The notes below the pieces were generated by a model that saw only the letters and a program-made list of their open reading frames with translations, made no database searches and was not told where the DNA came from. This document shows positions 32,724 through 43,491 of a DNA stretch of 64,000 bases, piece after piece. This DNA is from Taxillus chinensis (taxonomy: Eukaryota > Streptophyta > Magnoliopsida > Santalales > Loranthaceae): the NCBI GenBank assembly GCA_023512835.1, contig CM042087.1, positions 22,005,894-22,069,893 on the forward strand, given 5' to 3'. The stretch's first letter is position 1, and each line of letters begins with the position of its first letter. The translations under genes and the position numbers were made by a program.

Positions 32724-35450
32724 TTAAGGTACATAAGGCTTACTATACTTGAAGATCATTGTTGCAGCCTTCTCTCTAATCTCCATTGTCTGCTCCATTG
32801 TGTAGGCTTGGATGTTGTTCCAGTTTTTATCCACCTTGACAATAGATTTGATAAAGAAGCAGACAAAGGCTCCACAGCTATCTCCATTAGGCTGTTGTGG
32901 CACTAGCTTTTTAACCCGGACCGTCGCCTTGACTTTTCGGTTGGACCCAACGGAGTTAGGCCCCTTTCTTCATAAAGCCCCGATTGCTTTACGACTTCCA
33001 TCAGATGAATAGGCAGTGGCTCAAATTGATTCCTTCTAACATTTTGCTCCATAATTTGATGAGAATCAATTAGAATCAGTCGCTTGGATGGAATCATAAA
33101 GACAACCAAGCATGAAGTGCGGCGTCATGACCCGGTATGGAATGAGGACAGATTGAAGAGTCTTCGAGGGAGTGCTATCCTCAGCAGTTCTATTAATGAA
33201 GGTCTAGATATCAGCTAAGTCTGAAAGATATCCTTCATTCCAACATGGCAAGATATCAAACATGTGTCTGTCCTTGTAAAGGGACGAAAACAGCCTCATC
33301 TCCATCTTAACTGCCCGAGAGAAGTTGTCTATGTCTTCTATGGTGAGCAGACCCATCTCAGAACGAATAGTCCTTATGTCTTGAGGGGAGAAGGGGTACA
33401 ACTCGGATAGACATCATCTCTCAGCATTTGACGCGGCATACCTGGTCATGGCATTAAAAATGCTTCCATCGTTATCAAGAGGATCAAGATCCGCGTATAA
33501 TGGGAGGAAGGTGTCAGCCACTTCGGATGGAGTGGTCGAAGGAGGAGTTGCACTAGTGGAGCTGGGCTGAGAGAAGCGGCTACGTTTGGGGATGGTAACT
33601 CCCGGAAGCAGTGAGGATGCAAACCGCTTCTTTTCAGCACGAGAGGAGGAAGGTGCAGGAGGATCAGATGACACTTTCTCCCCCGGTTGGGCAGATCGGC
33701 GAGGTACGGGAGGAGGACGAGCCATCATATGGGCCAAGTCCGCAAAAGAGGTGGACAGGGAATGGACGGACGACGCAACAAGGTCCATCTTTTGCTCGAT
33801 GGAGGTGGAAGAGTCGATTAAGGCGGAGAGGAGTTGGGCACCGGGGGCATCAACCTTAGCGGCGATGGCGGAAATTTGGGCGGTTTGGGCTTGGGCGTGA
33901 CGGTCCAGCTGAGCAGATAGCACAACATCAGAGTGAACCATTCCAAATGAGGCACGTCCAAGTGCCAACTCCAGAGCTTTAGAGGACTCCCCGGCAGGAA
34001 TAGGTGCAGGCGTCCATTGGGCAGAGGAGTCAGCAGGAGTGGAAGGGACGTCAGCAGCAGCAGCAGAGGGGGCATTGGGAGCATCAGAGGCGTCTGGAGC
34101 AATAGAGCCACTTTGACCAGAGAGGTCAACAACAGGGATAGTAGTTGCAGGAGAGGCGGACCGAGCCTCAGTAGGGGAAGGAACCCGTGCATCGTAGGCC
34201 TTGCCGGAGGAGACAGCAAAGGGAACATCCGGAATGTGAGCAGGCGTAAGAAAGCCATGGTTTAGATTCCAAACGATCATATCCTCCGGGGAGCGGGTGT
34301 GTTTCGCATAAAACACCTTGATTTCGTTGTCGGGGATGGAGGTAGTGCAGGCGAGGCTAAAACAGAACCATAGGTCTGTTAAGGTGTCGGCGGAGAGATG
34401 GTTAAGGTAGTCTTGGGGTTGAGGTAAGGGAGGCAAGGGAGCTTCCGGAAGAGATTCTGGGACATCAGCGACTGCAGTGGCAATGGCAGTATCAACCGTG
34501 GCAGCAACAGTGAAAGTGGAGGGAGTGGGAACATCCGCAGCAAAAGGTGCTGGGGAAACAGCCTTAGGTAAACTGGGCTGAGATGGTCCTGCAACCTCAG
34601 AAGGGTCGGCAGGGACGCTATGCTGGGAGGCTCGAGAGATGGAAGGGGCAGCAACGGACCGAATCCAAGAGGACCGGTGAGCAGAGCTGACTTCGGGGAC
34701 ACGGCTGTCGGAGCGGTCACCAATCGAGCTCCCTTGTTGTTCCGAGGCAGGAAGAAGGCGGAGAGCAGCAGAGGGACGGCGGGCTATCATGTTCCCATCA
34801 GACGTAAGATGGCGAAGATAATAAGCCTGAGGGAAAGGGATGGCATCGTAGCGGGCAAAATGGTCGAGATGTAGATGCCGGAAGACGGCGAGGATCCGCC
34901 CGAAAGAATAGTTCTTTGGGCCGTTCTTCGAAGAGTCGGAACAAGAAAGTCCCCCAGTCCATCGGGAGATGCTCAAAGACACCGTACATAGCCAATAGAA
35001 GGTCGTACGGAACAGAGTCCAGAGCAGTGGTACGAGCCAAGAGGAAGCAGCTCAATATGGTCACCATACATCGGTAGCGACCTTGGAAAGACTTCATTTT
35101 GTACTCCTTCCCTTTATAGGAGCAGCCCATGGAAGCAGCCATCGTCTCAGCATCCGGGCGCTGAGGATCACCATGGGGTAGGTTGAGAGTGGCACGGAGG
35201 ACGTCGGGGGTGATCAAGATGGATTCACCGCGGATGTAGGAGATAATGGAGTCGGTGGTGCAGCGGATCCGTTGGTAGAACTCCAGAATGTCTTCAATCG
35301 AAGATCAATAGGATTGGAGATCGGGTTTAGGATGTGAGAGGCTTCCGGGAGGGGGCGGAGTTCCAGAAACCAAGCTGGAGGATCGGAGATAGCGCGCCAA
35401 TCAACCAGATGGCCGGCATTAATGCCGGAAAGAGAAGTTTTGGGTGCCAT
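32724..35450 (-). pseudogene. ORF3 of A2: Ulp1-like (C48) peptidase ORF
   Basis: About 908 codons from ATG (35450) to TAA (32726-32724), the only copy here with both ends, though three frameshifts and several stops break it. The longest open piece is 33414-34982 (522 codons). Order: N-terminal domain (SGINAGHLVDW; LRPLPEASHIL; MITPDVLRATLNLP; YKGKEYKMKSFQGRYRCMVT; LDSVPYDLLLAMYGVFEHLP; IPFPQAYYLRHLTSDGN), which recalls the plant-transposon protein domain often seen next to Ulp1 in plant genomes (weak); a Pro/Ala/Ser-rich linker; a second conserved block (DTLTDLWFCFSLACTTSIPD); a helical segment around LELALGRASFGMVHS; then the C-terminal domain. There the His of VMTPHFML (codon 33119-33117), Asp of LILIDSHQ (33067-33065), and Gln and Cys of VPQQPNGDSCGAFVC (Cys codon 32876-32874) match Ulp1/SENP SUMO-protease active sites. 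Substrate unknown. Confidence 0.78.
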
Positions 35451-35560
35451 TTGAGGAAAAGATTGAGAGGAGAAGGAGGTGAGGCCTTGGGGATTGAAGG
35501 AGCGATGAGGGTTTTAGGGATTTGGAAAATGTAAAACTCGCGCTGCGCAGGAATGTCCAG

Positions 35561-35570
35561 GATATATAAG
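35561..35570 (-). promoter_or_regulatory. TATA-like box upstream of ORF3 (A2)
   Basis: CTTATATATC on the minus strand, 111-120 bp before the ORF3 ATG, followed by a CT-rich leader. Copy A3 has CCATATAAAT at the matching distance. Confidence 0.5.
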
Positions 35571-37074
35571 ACCGAGTCCGTGAATGTCAATGGGTCTAGG
35601 GATTAAGCAAGTGGAACAGTGAACCGCTTGACAGGCTAATGTCGTTAGTCTTGATAGCGGCGCGCCTCCGGATATAGAGATGACGTGGAGACGGCATGAC
35701 CAGCGAATGCTTACAGCTGTGTGCCTTCTTTGGGAAGTGTGTGCATCCCGAGACATGCATTTAATGGACCATCATTATTCCTCCTCAAAAGCACACGATA
35801 TATTATGAGACATGGATTATCGCGATTTGAGAGTTCCAAGAGTTCAGAGGAATGAACCGACGACCATCCGGAGTAAGCGATATTCAAGATAAGATCATCC
35901 AGATGAAAAGTAGACCGTGTCCGGAGAAATAGAGTGCAATAAGAGAGAAGTAGATTCCTTTGCTGTCATAAAGTCGAAGAGAGGAGAAGTACCACAACAC
36001 TTCAAATCCGAGACTATAGACAGGATATATCGATAAAGCGGCAAAGAGAATCTGAACCTGTAGCTTCATGAAAATAAACTAAAAGAACAAAAGCTTAACA
36101 GGTAGGGATTAGTACGGTTATGAGGAAATAGTCTATTGAAGAGCAACTGAATCCGAACTAATGAGAAACAGAACTCAATGCATTGAAAAGGAATGTAAAA
36201 GACACATACATACAAGAGAATGATTATTGTTACTGAATCAAGGCATATGTCAGATAATAAACACACAAGTTCATATTGGTCAACATAGCGAAACCTTCCT
36301 ACTGAACAACGTAGCTAAGATTAATTAAAATTTATATGATTTGTCCAACTTAGGATTCATGAGTAAAACTGGATAAATGAACACATGTCAAAAGCAAGCA
36401 AATGATTATCCGATTAAAATACACGGTTGAAGGAAGAAAAACATCCTTGCATACCACAATTCTGATTCAACAATGCATGTCCAGTTAGATCTGGAAGTGA
36501 AAGTTTAGAGGGACGAGCATCCGAGACATATTAGGGGATCATTACAAGAGTAATAGATATTTATCGCTCTCACTTAGATCATGCGATCCTCTCAGTGATA
36601 GACTCCCCCTCAGATAGACAGCCAAGAAAGAGGTCACGAGACATATACGAGGGGTATTACTTGAATAATAAATAAAGCATTTTCTCCCCCGTAAATCATG
36701 CGATCCTCTCGATGGTCATTTCCTGTTTAAAGAATTTAAATCATGAGACAGCGCTGTCTACCCATTATGAAACTACACTTCAGAAGCTAATCAGACTGTG
36801 ACTGTGAGTACAACCACCAGGCATTCCGAGCTAACCCATTTCGTTTCTTCAACCTTACAAGTTAATAGAGCAATCATTATGAAACAACATTCGTCATGTG
36901 GTGATGAGTGGAGATTAAAATCATTAAATCCTAAGAAGGTTATTCATATAAGTTTTAATCATGTTGGCTTAAACGACTTCAGTCGAGAAACGCAAGCATC
37001 CTCCCAAAATGAAATATGAGATTAAAATCAGAAGCATGATGCAAGTTAATCAGTAAGAATGATCAGCATTAAGT
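35571..37074 (-). other. spacer between RNase H and ORF3 (A2)
   Basis: No coding signal. It aligns with 52277-53860 of A3 (for example the CAACATAGCGAAA / TTTCGCTATGTTG segment). It holds two blocks with GGGGGAGA-type purine runs and a GAGAGGATCGCATG motif (about 36570-36720). Confidence 0.65.
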
Positions 37075-38728
37075 TCAGTATATGTCATTTACTGGCAAAG
37101 GAAATACAATGCATGTTCTGAGAAACAATACTGTTGGATAAACTAAATTAGAAAAGTATGCAGAAAAGTTGAGCATACCTAATTTAAGGAGTAGTTCAGA
37201 GAATCGTGCATCAGGTAGGGGTTTTGTAAGTATGTTAGCCAGTTGATCTTCTGTAGCAACATGTTCCAGAGATATGTGCTTTTTTAGGATATGGTCGCGA
37301 ATGAAGTGATACCTTACCTCGATGTGCTTAGTTTTTGGGTGCATGACAGGATTGTTGCTGATAGCAATGGAACTACTGTTGTCACAGTAGAGTGGAATAG
37401 ACATCATGTTAAAACCATAGTCAGTAAGTTGACTTTGCATCCAGAGAAGCTAAGCGCAGCAACTCCCAACAGCTATATATTCAGCTTCAGCAGTGGAGGT
37501 CGATACGGAATTTTGCTTCTTACTGAACCAAGAAATCAGTCTATTTTCAAGAAATTGACACGTACCACTAGTGCTCTTTCTGTCAATGTGACACCCGGCG
37601 AAGTCTGCATCAGAATATCTGGATAAGGTGAAGTTGGACTCCTTTGGATACCAGAGTCCCAAATTCACGGTCCCTTTGAGATACCTTAATATCCGTTTGA
37701 GATGAAGCATATGTGACTCTTTGGGATTCGCCTAATATCTTGCACAAATGCAAGTTGCAAACATAATGTCCGGGCAACTTGCTGTAAGATACAGCAAGGA
37801 TCCTATTATCCCCTCGTACTCGGTCACATTTCTCGATTTGCCTTCCACATCAGGGTTTAACTTGGCACTGACTGGCATAGGAGTCTTGATGGAAGATGAA
37901 CCTTCCATACCAAAGTTCTTGATTAAGTCACGTGTGTACTTAGCTTGGTTAATGAAGATCCCTTCCTTCAATTGTTTAACTTCTATTCCAAGGAAGTAGG
38001 ACAGTTCTCCCATCATACACATTTCGAACTTGTTAGTCATCAACTTAGCAAACTCCTCACAAAGCTTCGGATTTGATGATTCGAAAATGATATCATCCAC
38101 ATATATATGTACAATTAGAGAGTGTCCTTTCTCTTTTCGTAAGAACAACGTGGTGTCAATCTCCCCTTTTTGAAAATTGTGAGCAAGTAAAAACTCTGAG
38201 AGTGTGTCGTACCAGGCTCTGGGAGCTTGCTTCAGTCCGTACAAGGCTTTCCGTAGTTTGTGAACTAGATGTCCGGCCTTGGGTTCAATGAATCCTGGAG
38301 GTTGTTCTACATAAACCTCCTCTTGAAGATCTTCATTCAGAAATGCGCTCTTGATGTCCATTTGATAAACTATGAAGTTCTCATAAGATGCATACGCCAA
38401 AAACATTCTGATTGCCTCAAGTCTTGCTACTGGAGCAAAGGTTTCGTCATAATCTATTCCTTCTTCTTGATGATAACCCTTGGCTACTAGTCGGGCTTTG
38501 TTCCAAATTACTATTCCATCAGTGTCTAGTTTGTTCCGGAACACCCATTTAACGCCTATGACTTGTTGAGACTTCGGCCTTGGTACTAATGTCCACACTT
38601 CATTCATCTTGAATTGATTAAGCTCTTCTTGCATAGCGTCTACCCAGTTGGAATCTTGAAGAGCTTCATCTACCACCTTTGGCTCTACTTGTGATAGAAA
38701 ACATGAGTAAAAACACATGTTGGAGGTG
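37075..38728 (-). pseudogene. pol: A2 reverse transcriptase and RNase H
   Basis: Open for about 330 codons (38728-37735) with the copia RT blocks: [60 protein letters not shown], catalytic IYVDDIIF and LSYFLGIEV. RNase H follows (DADFAGC, WFSKKQNSVS, AEAEYIA; YCDNSS, KHIEVRYHFIRDH). Only two stops interrupt it (TAG at 37734-37732 and at the SCCA junction near 37449). Both sit where related copies have Gln codons, as expected from C-to-T decay. The upstream end is cut by the solo LTR at 38734. Confidence 0.92.
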
Positions 38729-38733
38729 GCTGC

Positions 38734-41042
38734 TATCACGGCCCCAAATTCCAAGAAAACCTGGAACCAGGAACATGACTTCCCCTTGCCCGCACCTGAA
38801 AGGTCAAGGGGTTGGTGACTAGCACCAATAGAGACTACACCGCGGGTGCTATCTCAAATATGTAACCCTGTACAGTCATACATCAAGGGTAATCCTATAC
38901 TTTCCCATACATCATCATGCATATGATAAGTCAAACAGTCATACAGACATTACATCACAAACAGTATGCAAATACAACTGTCCATGGACCCATGTCTGGG
39001 ATACAACACATAATAAAATACAGAATACAGTACTGTATCATACATCAGAGTAGTGGGCACGTCCTCCTGGAAGAAAGTCCTCCACTAGTCTCGGGTCACA
39101 CCTGAAAAGGGGTAAACAACAAGTAGGGGTGAGCGACAAGCTCAGTAGGTGACCCCAAAGCTCCACATCATGCAACACATATAAGTCTATACTATTTGCT
39201 CAGTGTACTCATGCACTGTGTAGTTTGCACAATCATCAGGACTCAGCCTGCAAACAAACATCAGGACTCAGCCTGCCCACACAGGACAACTTGTCCACGA
39301 TCCTCCATGGGATCCCAGCTCAGGGCACTCAGCCCTAGCTCCACGAGCTCAACGGCTCAACTCAAGCCTTAGCCTGTCCACAGCGCAATATGCCCGACCA
39401 TCGGTGCATATGCCTACCACGTCAACCACATAGCACCATCGGTGCATCACAGTGAGAACCCAAACAAGTCACGGAGTCCATGCCCCAATACCTCACACCA
39501 ACATACTAACATTAGTATGGCATGTCATTCTCAACATTTCCTTTAGAACTGTAGCAAGTCTTCACAAGTAAATCCTCAATCCTTGATTTATGAAGGAAGT
39601 ACCCATAGCAGCTATTTTCTTGAAACCAAAAGTCCCGGCATTGGGTTCCCATAACATAAATAAGATAATCTAATTTTTGGGGATTTTTCTGAGATGTCTA
39701 ACCCCACTTTCCAAAAAGTCACCACTACAAACTTTTGGGTTTTTTCCAGATTTTACACTAAATCCCAATTTTCACATTTTGAAAGAGTGGGAATTAATTT
39801 TTCTAGTATTTTTCTTTGAATCCAAATGGGGGTATTTCGTTATTTACATTGTAACTTTGGGTATAGGTTACAATGTAAATAGGTCCAGTCCAGTGCTGTC
39901 CAGTGTCCAGTTACACTGCCTCGTAGCTCAGAACCTGCGACTCGTAGTTGCGGAACGGCGACTCGTAGCTGCGGAGTACGGAGCTGCAGCACCCCTCGAA
40001 GACTTGAAGCGAGGCTACAACTTTCAACCTACGAGGCAACGAACTTCGACCCTTTGGCTACGAACTACAAACTACGAACTACGAACCTTCGACCCAGAAC
40101 TTCGGGTCTTCGTCATTTCGACCCAGGAACGCGCCCATGGTACTGTTCATCATCGTTTTCACCTGTTCTTCGTCTGAAACGCGCCCAGAAACTCCCAGAC
40201 GCTCACTAACACCCCTGTTTTGCAACAAACTATGATATCTACCTCAAAACGCATCCAGAACGCCTCTAAATCGCACAGAAACCACAAAAACACGTATAAA
40301 ATTCTAGATTTCCAAAAATCTAGATCTAAACTCAGATTTCCATGGTTGACTTATCAACCCTCATGAAAAACACAGTCAATCAACTCCAAAATCACAGAAA
40401 CATATATCCACAATGATATAAAATAGTTCTTAACTACAGATCTTATGCTAAACCATTAGATTTAACCCAAAATTGGATTTCCCCAAATTCTAGGGTTCAT
40501 GCTCAATTTCATAAATCATGATAAATTCGTGCAGATCCAAAACAAGAGAGATAAAAAGTTCAAGGACACCTACCTGAAGTGAATCTTTGAGCTCCACGAA
40601 CCCAAATCGCCCCAAATCGCCAAGGCCTCCAAGTTCTCTCAAGCTCTCTCTCTCAAACGCACAAACGTGATAACGTAAAGTGAAATCTCTTTCTTTTCCT
40701 GCTATTTATATTTCTGCCAATCAACTGACCTAATCAACTATTGACCCAGTCAATAATTGACCTCCCAACAAAAAAATTGACCTCCAAGGCCCCGAACTCC
40801 AAATTGAGTCAAACTACAGTCAAAATGCTCGAAATGACGAGCACAACACTAGACTGATATTATTACACCCAAATGACTGCTCAAACGCAAAGTCAACCAA
40901 TAAACCCCGAAAAGTCAATAATCGGGTCAAACTATCCAAATACGAGTCAAAATGCTCACATCGACGACTACACTACCGTCCAGATAGTTACATTCCCATA
41001 GAATGGCTATCTTTCAAAACTACCCAAATACAAGTCTTTACA
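38734..41042 (-). mobile_element. solo LTR, chromovirus type, inside A2 pol
   Basis: Flanked by GCTGC duplications (38729-38733 and 41043-41047). It begins TATCACGGCCCC (expected TGTCACG) and ends CAAGTCTTTACA. The interrupted site matches A3 near 49225. It includes TCGAAG/CGTAG-type repeats (39945-40135). Confidence 0.93.
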
Positions 41043-41047
41043 GCTGC

Positions 41048-43491
41048 TCTTGTTCTTACACCAACAGTAGGATCACCAATCACTTGATCTGAAGGGTGGT
41101 TTCTTGTCTACCTGTAGTTTTGCGCATGTGATGGTGGATCCTCAATAATTTGAAGTTCACCCAGACTAGGTGGTTCAGGTTCGTCCGCTGGTTGAACTTC
41201 TTCCGGGCCAGTTATTTCCGTATTAGCAGGTTCAGAAGAACTAGTTGGTTCTTCGGCACTGTTGCTTTCAGTGTTAACTGGTCCGGAAGGACTTGAAGGT
41301 ACTCCGGAGTTTTGGATATCCGTAGAAGTGTGTCCGGAGTTTACTGGAAGTCCATAGTCCGATTCGTCCGTGGCATCATCCGTATCATTTCTTCATGCTT
41401 CACTGATGCTACATGATTGGTCAATATGAGTGACAGGAACATTCATAAACTTTGAATAGTCGATGTTGTCGTCCTTTTCCTGCACATTAGAACTTGAAGA
41501 ACAAACTTTTGACCAATTTAGGTTGGCTTCATCAAAAGTCACATGGATAGATTCTTCAACTTTAAAAAGTTTTCTATTGAAGATTCGATAAGCCTTACTA
41601 TGTAGTGAGTATCCGACAAATATCCCATCATCAGATTTTGGTTCAAATTTATTTCGGGGTTCTTTGTCGTTGTTCAGTACGTAGCAAGTACACCCAAAAG
41701 CTCATAAATGTGAAATTGAGGGCTTTCGTCCTCTCCACATCTCATAAGGTGTTTTCATGATAAATTTATTTATTAGAGTTCTATTCTAAATGTAGCAGGC
41801 AGTGGACACAGCTTTAGCCCATAGACTAAGAGGAAGCTTTGCCCTTGCTAACATAGATCTGCCAGCCTCGACTAAAGTGCGATTCTTGTGCTCAGCTACC
41901 CCATTTTGTTGTGGAGTTCTGGGCGCAGAGAGGTCGTGCTGAATGCCCTGTTCAGAACAATATGACCTCATATCTGAAACATCAAATTCTGTACCATGAT
42001 CCCTCCTGATGCATTTAATGTTTAGTCCTTGTGAGTTGCTTATCCAGTTGAAAAGATCTACATGATTCTCAAATGTTTGATCCTTTGATTTCAGGAACAT
42101 CACCCATGTGTACCTAGTGAAATCATCGATAATGTCACGCCCCGGATTTCCAACCCGAGGAAACCGGTTCGTGACTCCCCTTTACCCACCCGGTGGGCAA
42201 GGGATAGATGTACGAAATCCAACACATTCATAATAATCCACAATAAATAGCAAAAAGGCAAACCACTTATCTTTATTAAGTTCCAAAATCCATTACATCA
42301 TCTCCAATTGGAGTTACAATTGTCTCAACATAACATTTGACAAAACACTCAAATAACAAAAGGAGTAAAGCCACAAGGCAGAAAGTCTTCCAATTGGCGT
42401 TCAAGGTCTTTGGCTCAAACTTCGTGGAAGGCAGAGGACATCATTCTGAGAAACTTTAGTTCTGCACGCCAATTAATTTGAGGCCATCTACTTGGTCAAA
42501 ATAAATCTCCAAAACTTGACAAAACAGCCTAAAAGCGCCTGTATATGCAAATAGCATCTTCCTAGGGCATAAATGCACGTTATCACTTGTCACGTGCACC
42601 TCCCAAAAGTCCCCTCTTGGGCTCATCTCTTACCTCAAACTTGTGCATCAACATTCAAGGTGTAGCTAAAGTGTATGGGAAGGAAACTCCCTAAAACCCA
42701 ACAATTTCCACTCACAAGGCATCTGTGGTTAACTTCTTACATGCCCCAAAACACGGGTCACTACAGATAACCACAAGGGTATATCTCGCACTAGCTAGTG
42801 AAGGAACAGAAATGGGACCGTAGAGGTGCATGTGAAGAAGTTGTAAGGGAGCAGTTATTGAATTAACTGATTTGCTCTTAAAACTATGTTTGGTTTGTTT
42901 GCCAAGTTGACATTCTTGATAGAGAGTATCTCTGGAGTATTTATGTTTAGGCAGACCAGTAACCAAATCTAGCGATGCTAATTTAGACAGAGTCTTAAAA
43001 TTTAAATAAGCGCACCGCTTGTGCCGTAGCCAACTTTCTTCATCTGATGCTGTAGTGAGGAAGCATACAGGGTCAGAAGAATTAGTTCTTAAGACCACTG
43101 AGTATATGTCCCCATCTCTTGATCCAGATAACTTAATATCTCTGGATAAGTTTTCCCTGACCGTGCAGGTATTGGACATAAAGGAAATAGTAAATCCTTT
43201 GTTACATAAATTACTGACACTTAGCAAATTATGCTTCAAACCTTCGACTAGTGCTACTTTAGTAATTGATACACAGCTGTTGGTTAAAGTGCCATACTCG
43301 ACAGTCTTACCTTTACTGTTGTCACCATATGATATGGATGGGCCTTGTTTGTCATTAACTTCAACAAGTAGAGTCTGATCACCCGCCATATGTCCAGAGC
43401 ATCCACTATCGAGGATCCACTTGCTTTGATTGATCTTTAACTTCAAGTGATCCGGCAATGCATTCCAGAGATGCTCCTGAAAGACAACAGT
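41048..43491 (-). pseudogene. pol: A2 protease and integrase, split by solo LTR
   Basis: In frame with gag after the TAA: VVFQEHLW, then protease WILDSGCSGHMAGD (DSG kept), GLKHNLLSVSNLCNKG, zinc-binding pre-integrase (LRHKRCAYLNFKTLSKLASL; CQLGKQTK), and the integrase core. The solo LTR (42133-42765) cuts exactly at VVI/DDF, the first catalytic Asp. The second Asp (RRDHGTEF) and Glu (PQQNGVAEHKN) lie at 41880-42030. The downstream part (41048-41785) has further frame breaks. The longest open pieces are 42712-43458 and 41786-42103. Confidence 0.9.
42133..42765 (-). mobile_element. short solo LTR (633 bp) in A2 integrase
   Basis: Flanked by GATAA (42128-42132 and 42766-42770). Ends TGTCACGCCCCGGATTTCC and CACGGGTCACTACA. 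The outer ends match the LTR at 59656-61438, but most of the middle is absent. Contains one TGCACGTTATC...GTCACGTGCA hairpin (42574-42598). Confidence 0.93.

Noticed and set aside
35423..35438. Perfect 16-bp palindrome CCGGCATTAATGCCGG
   Set aside because: It lies inside ORF3 coding sequence and is not conserved in A3, so no regulatory role is supported.
32724..35450. ORF3 as a DNA transposon (for example a MULE with Ulp1) that landed by chance in a copia element
   Set aside because: Three copies have it at the same place and strand relative to RNase H, polypurine tract and LTR, and no terminal inverted repeats or target duplications are seen around it. An old capture of such a gene by the family remains possible.
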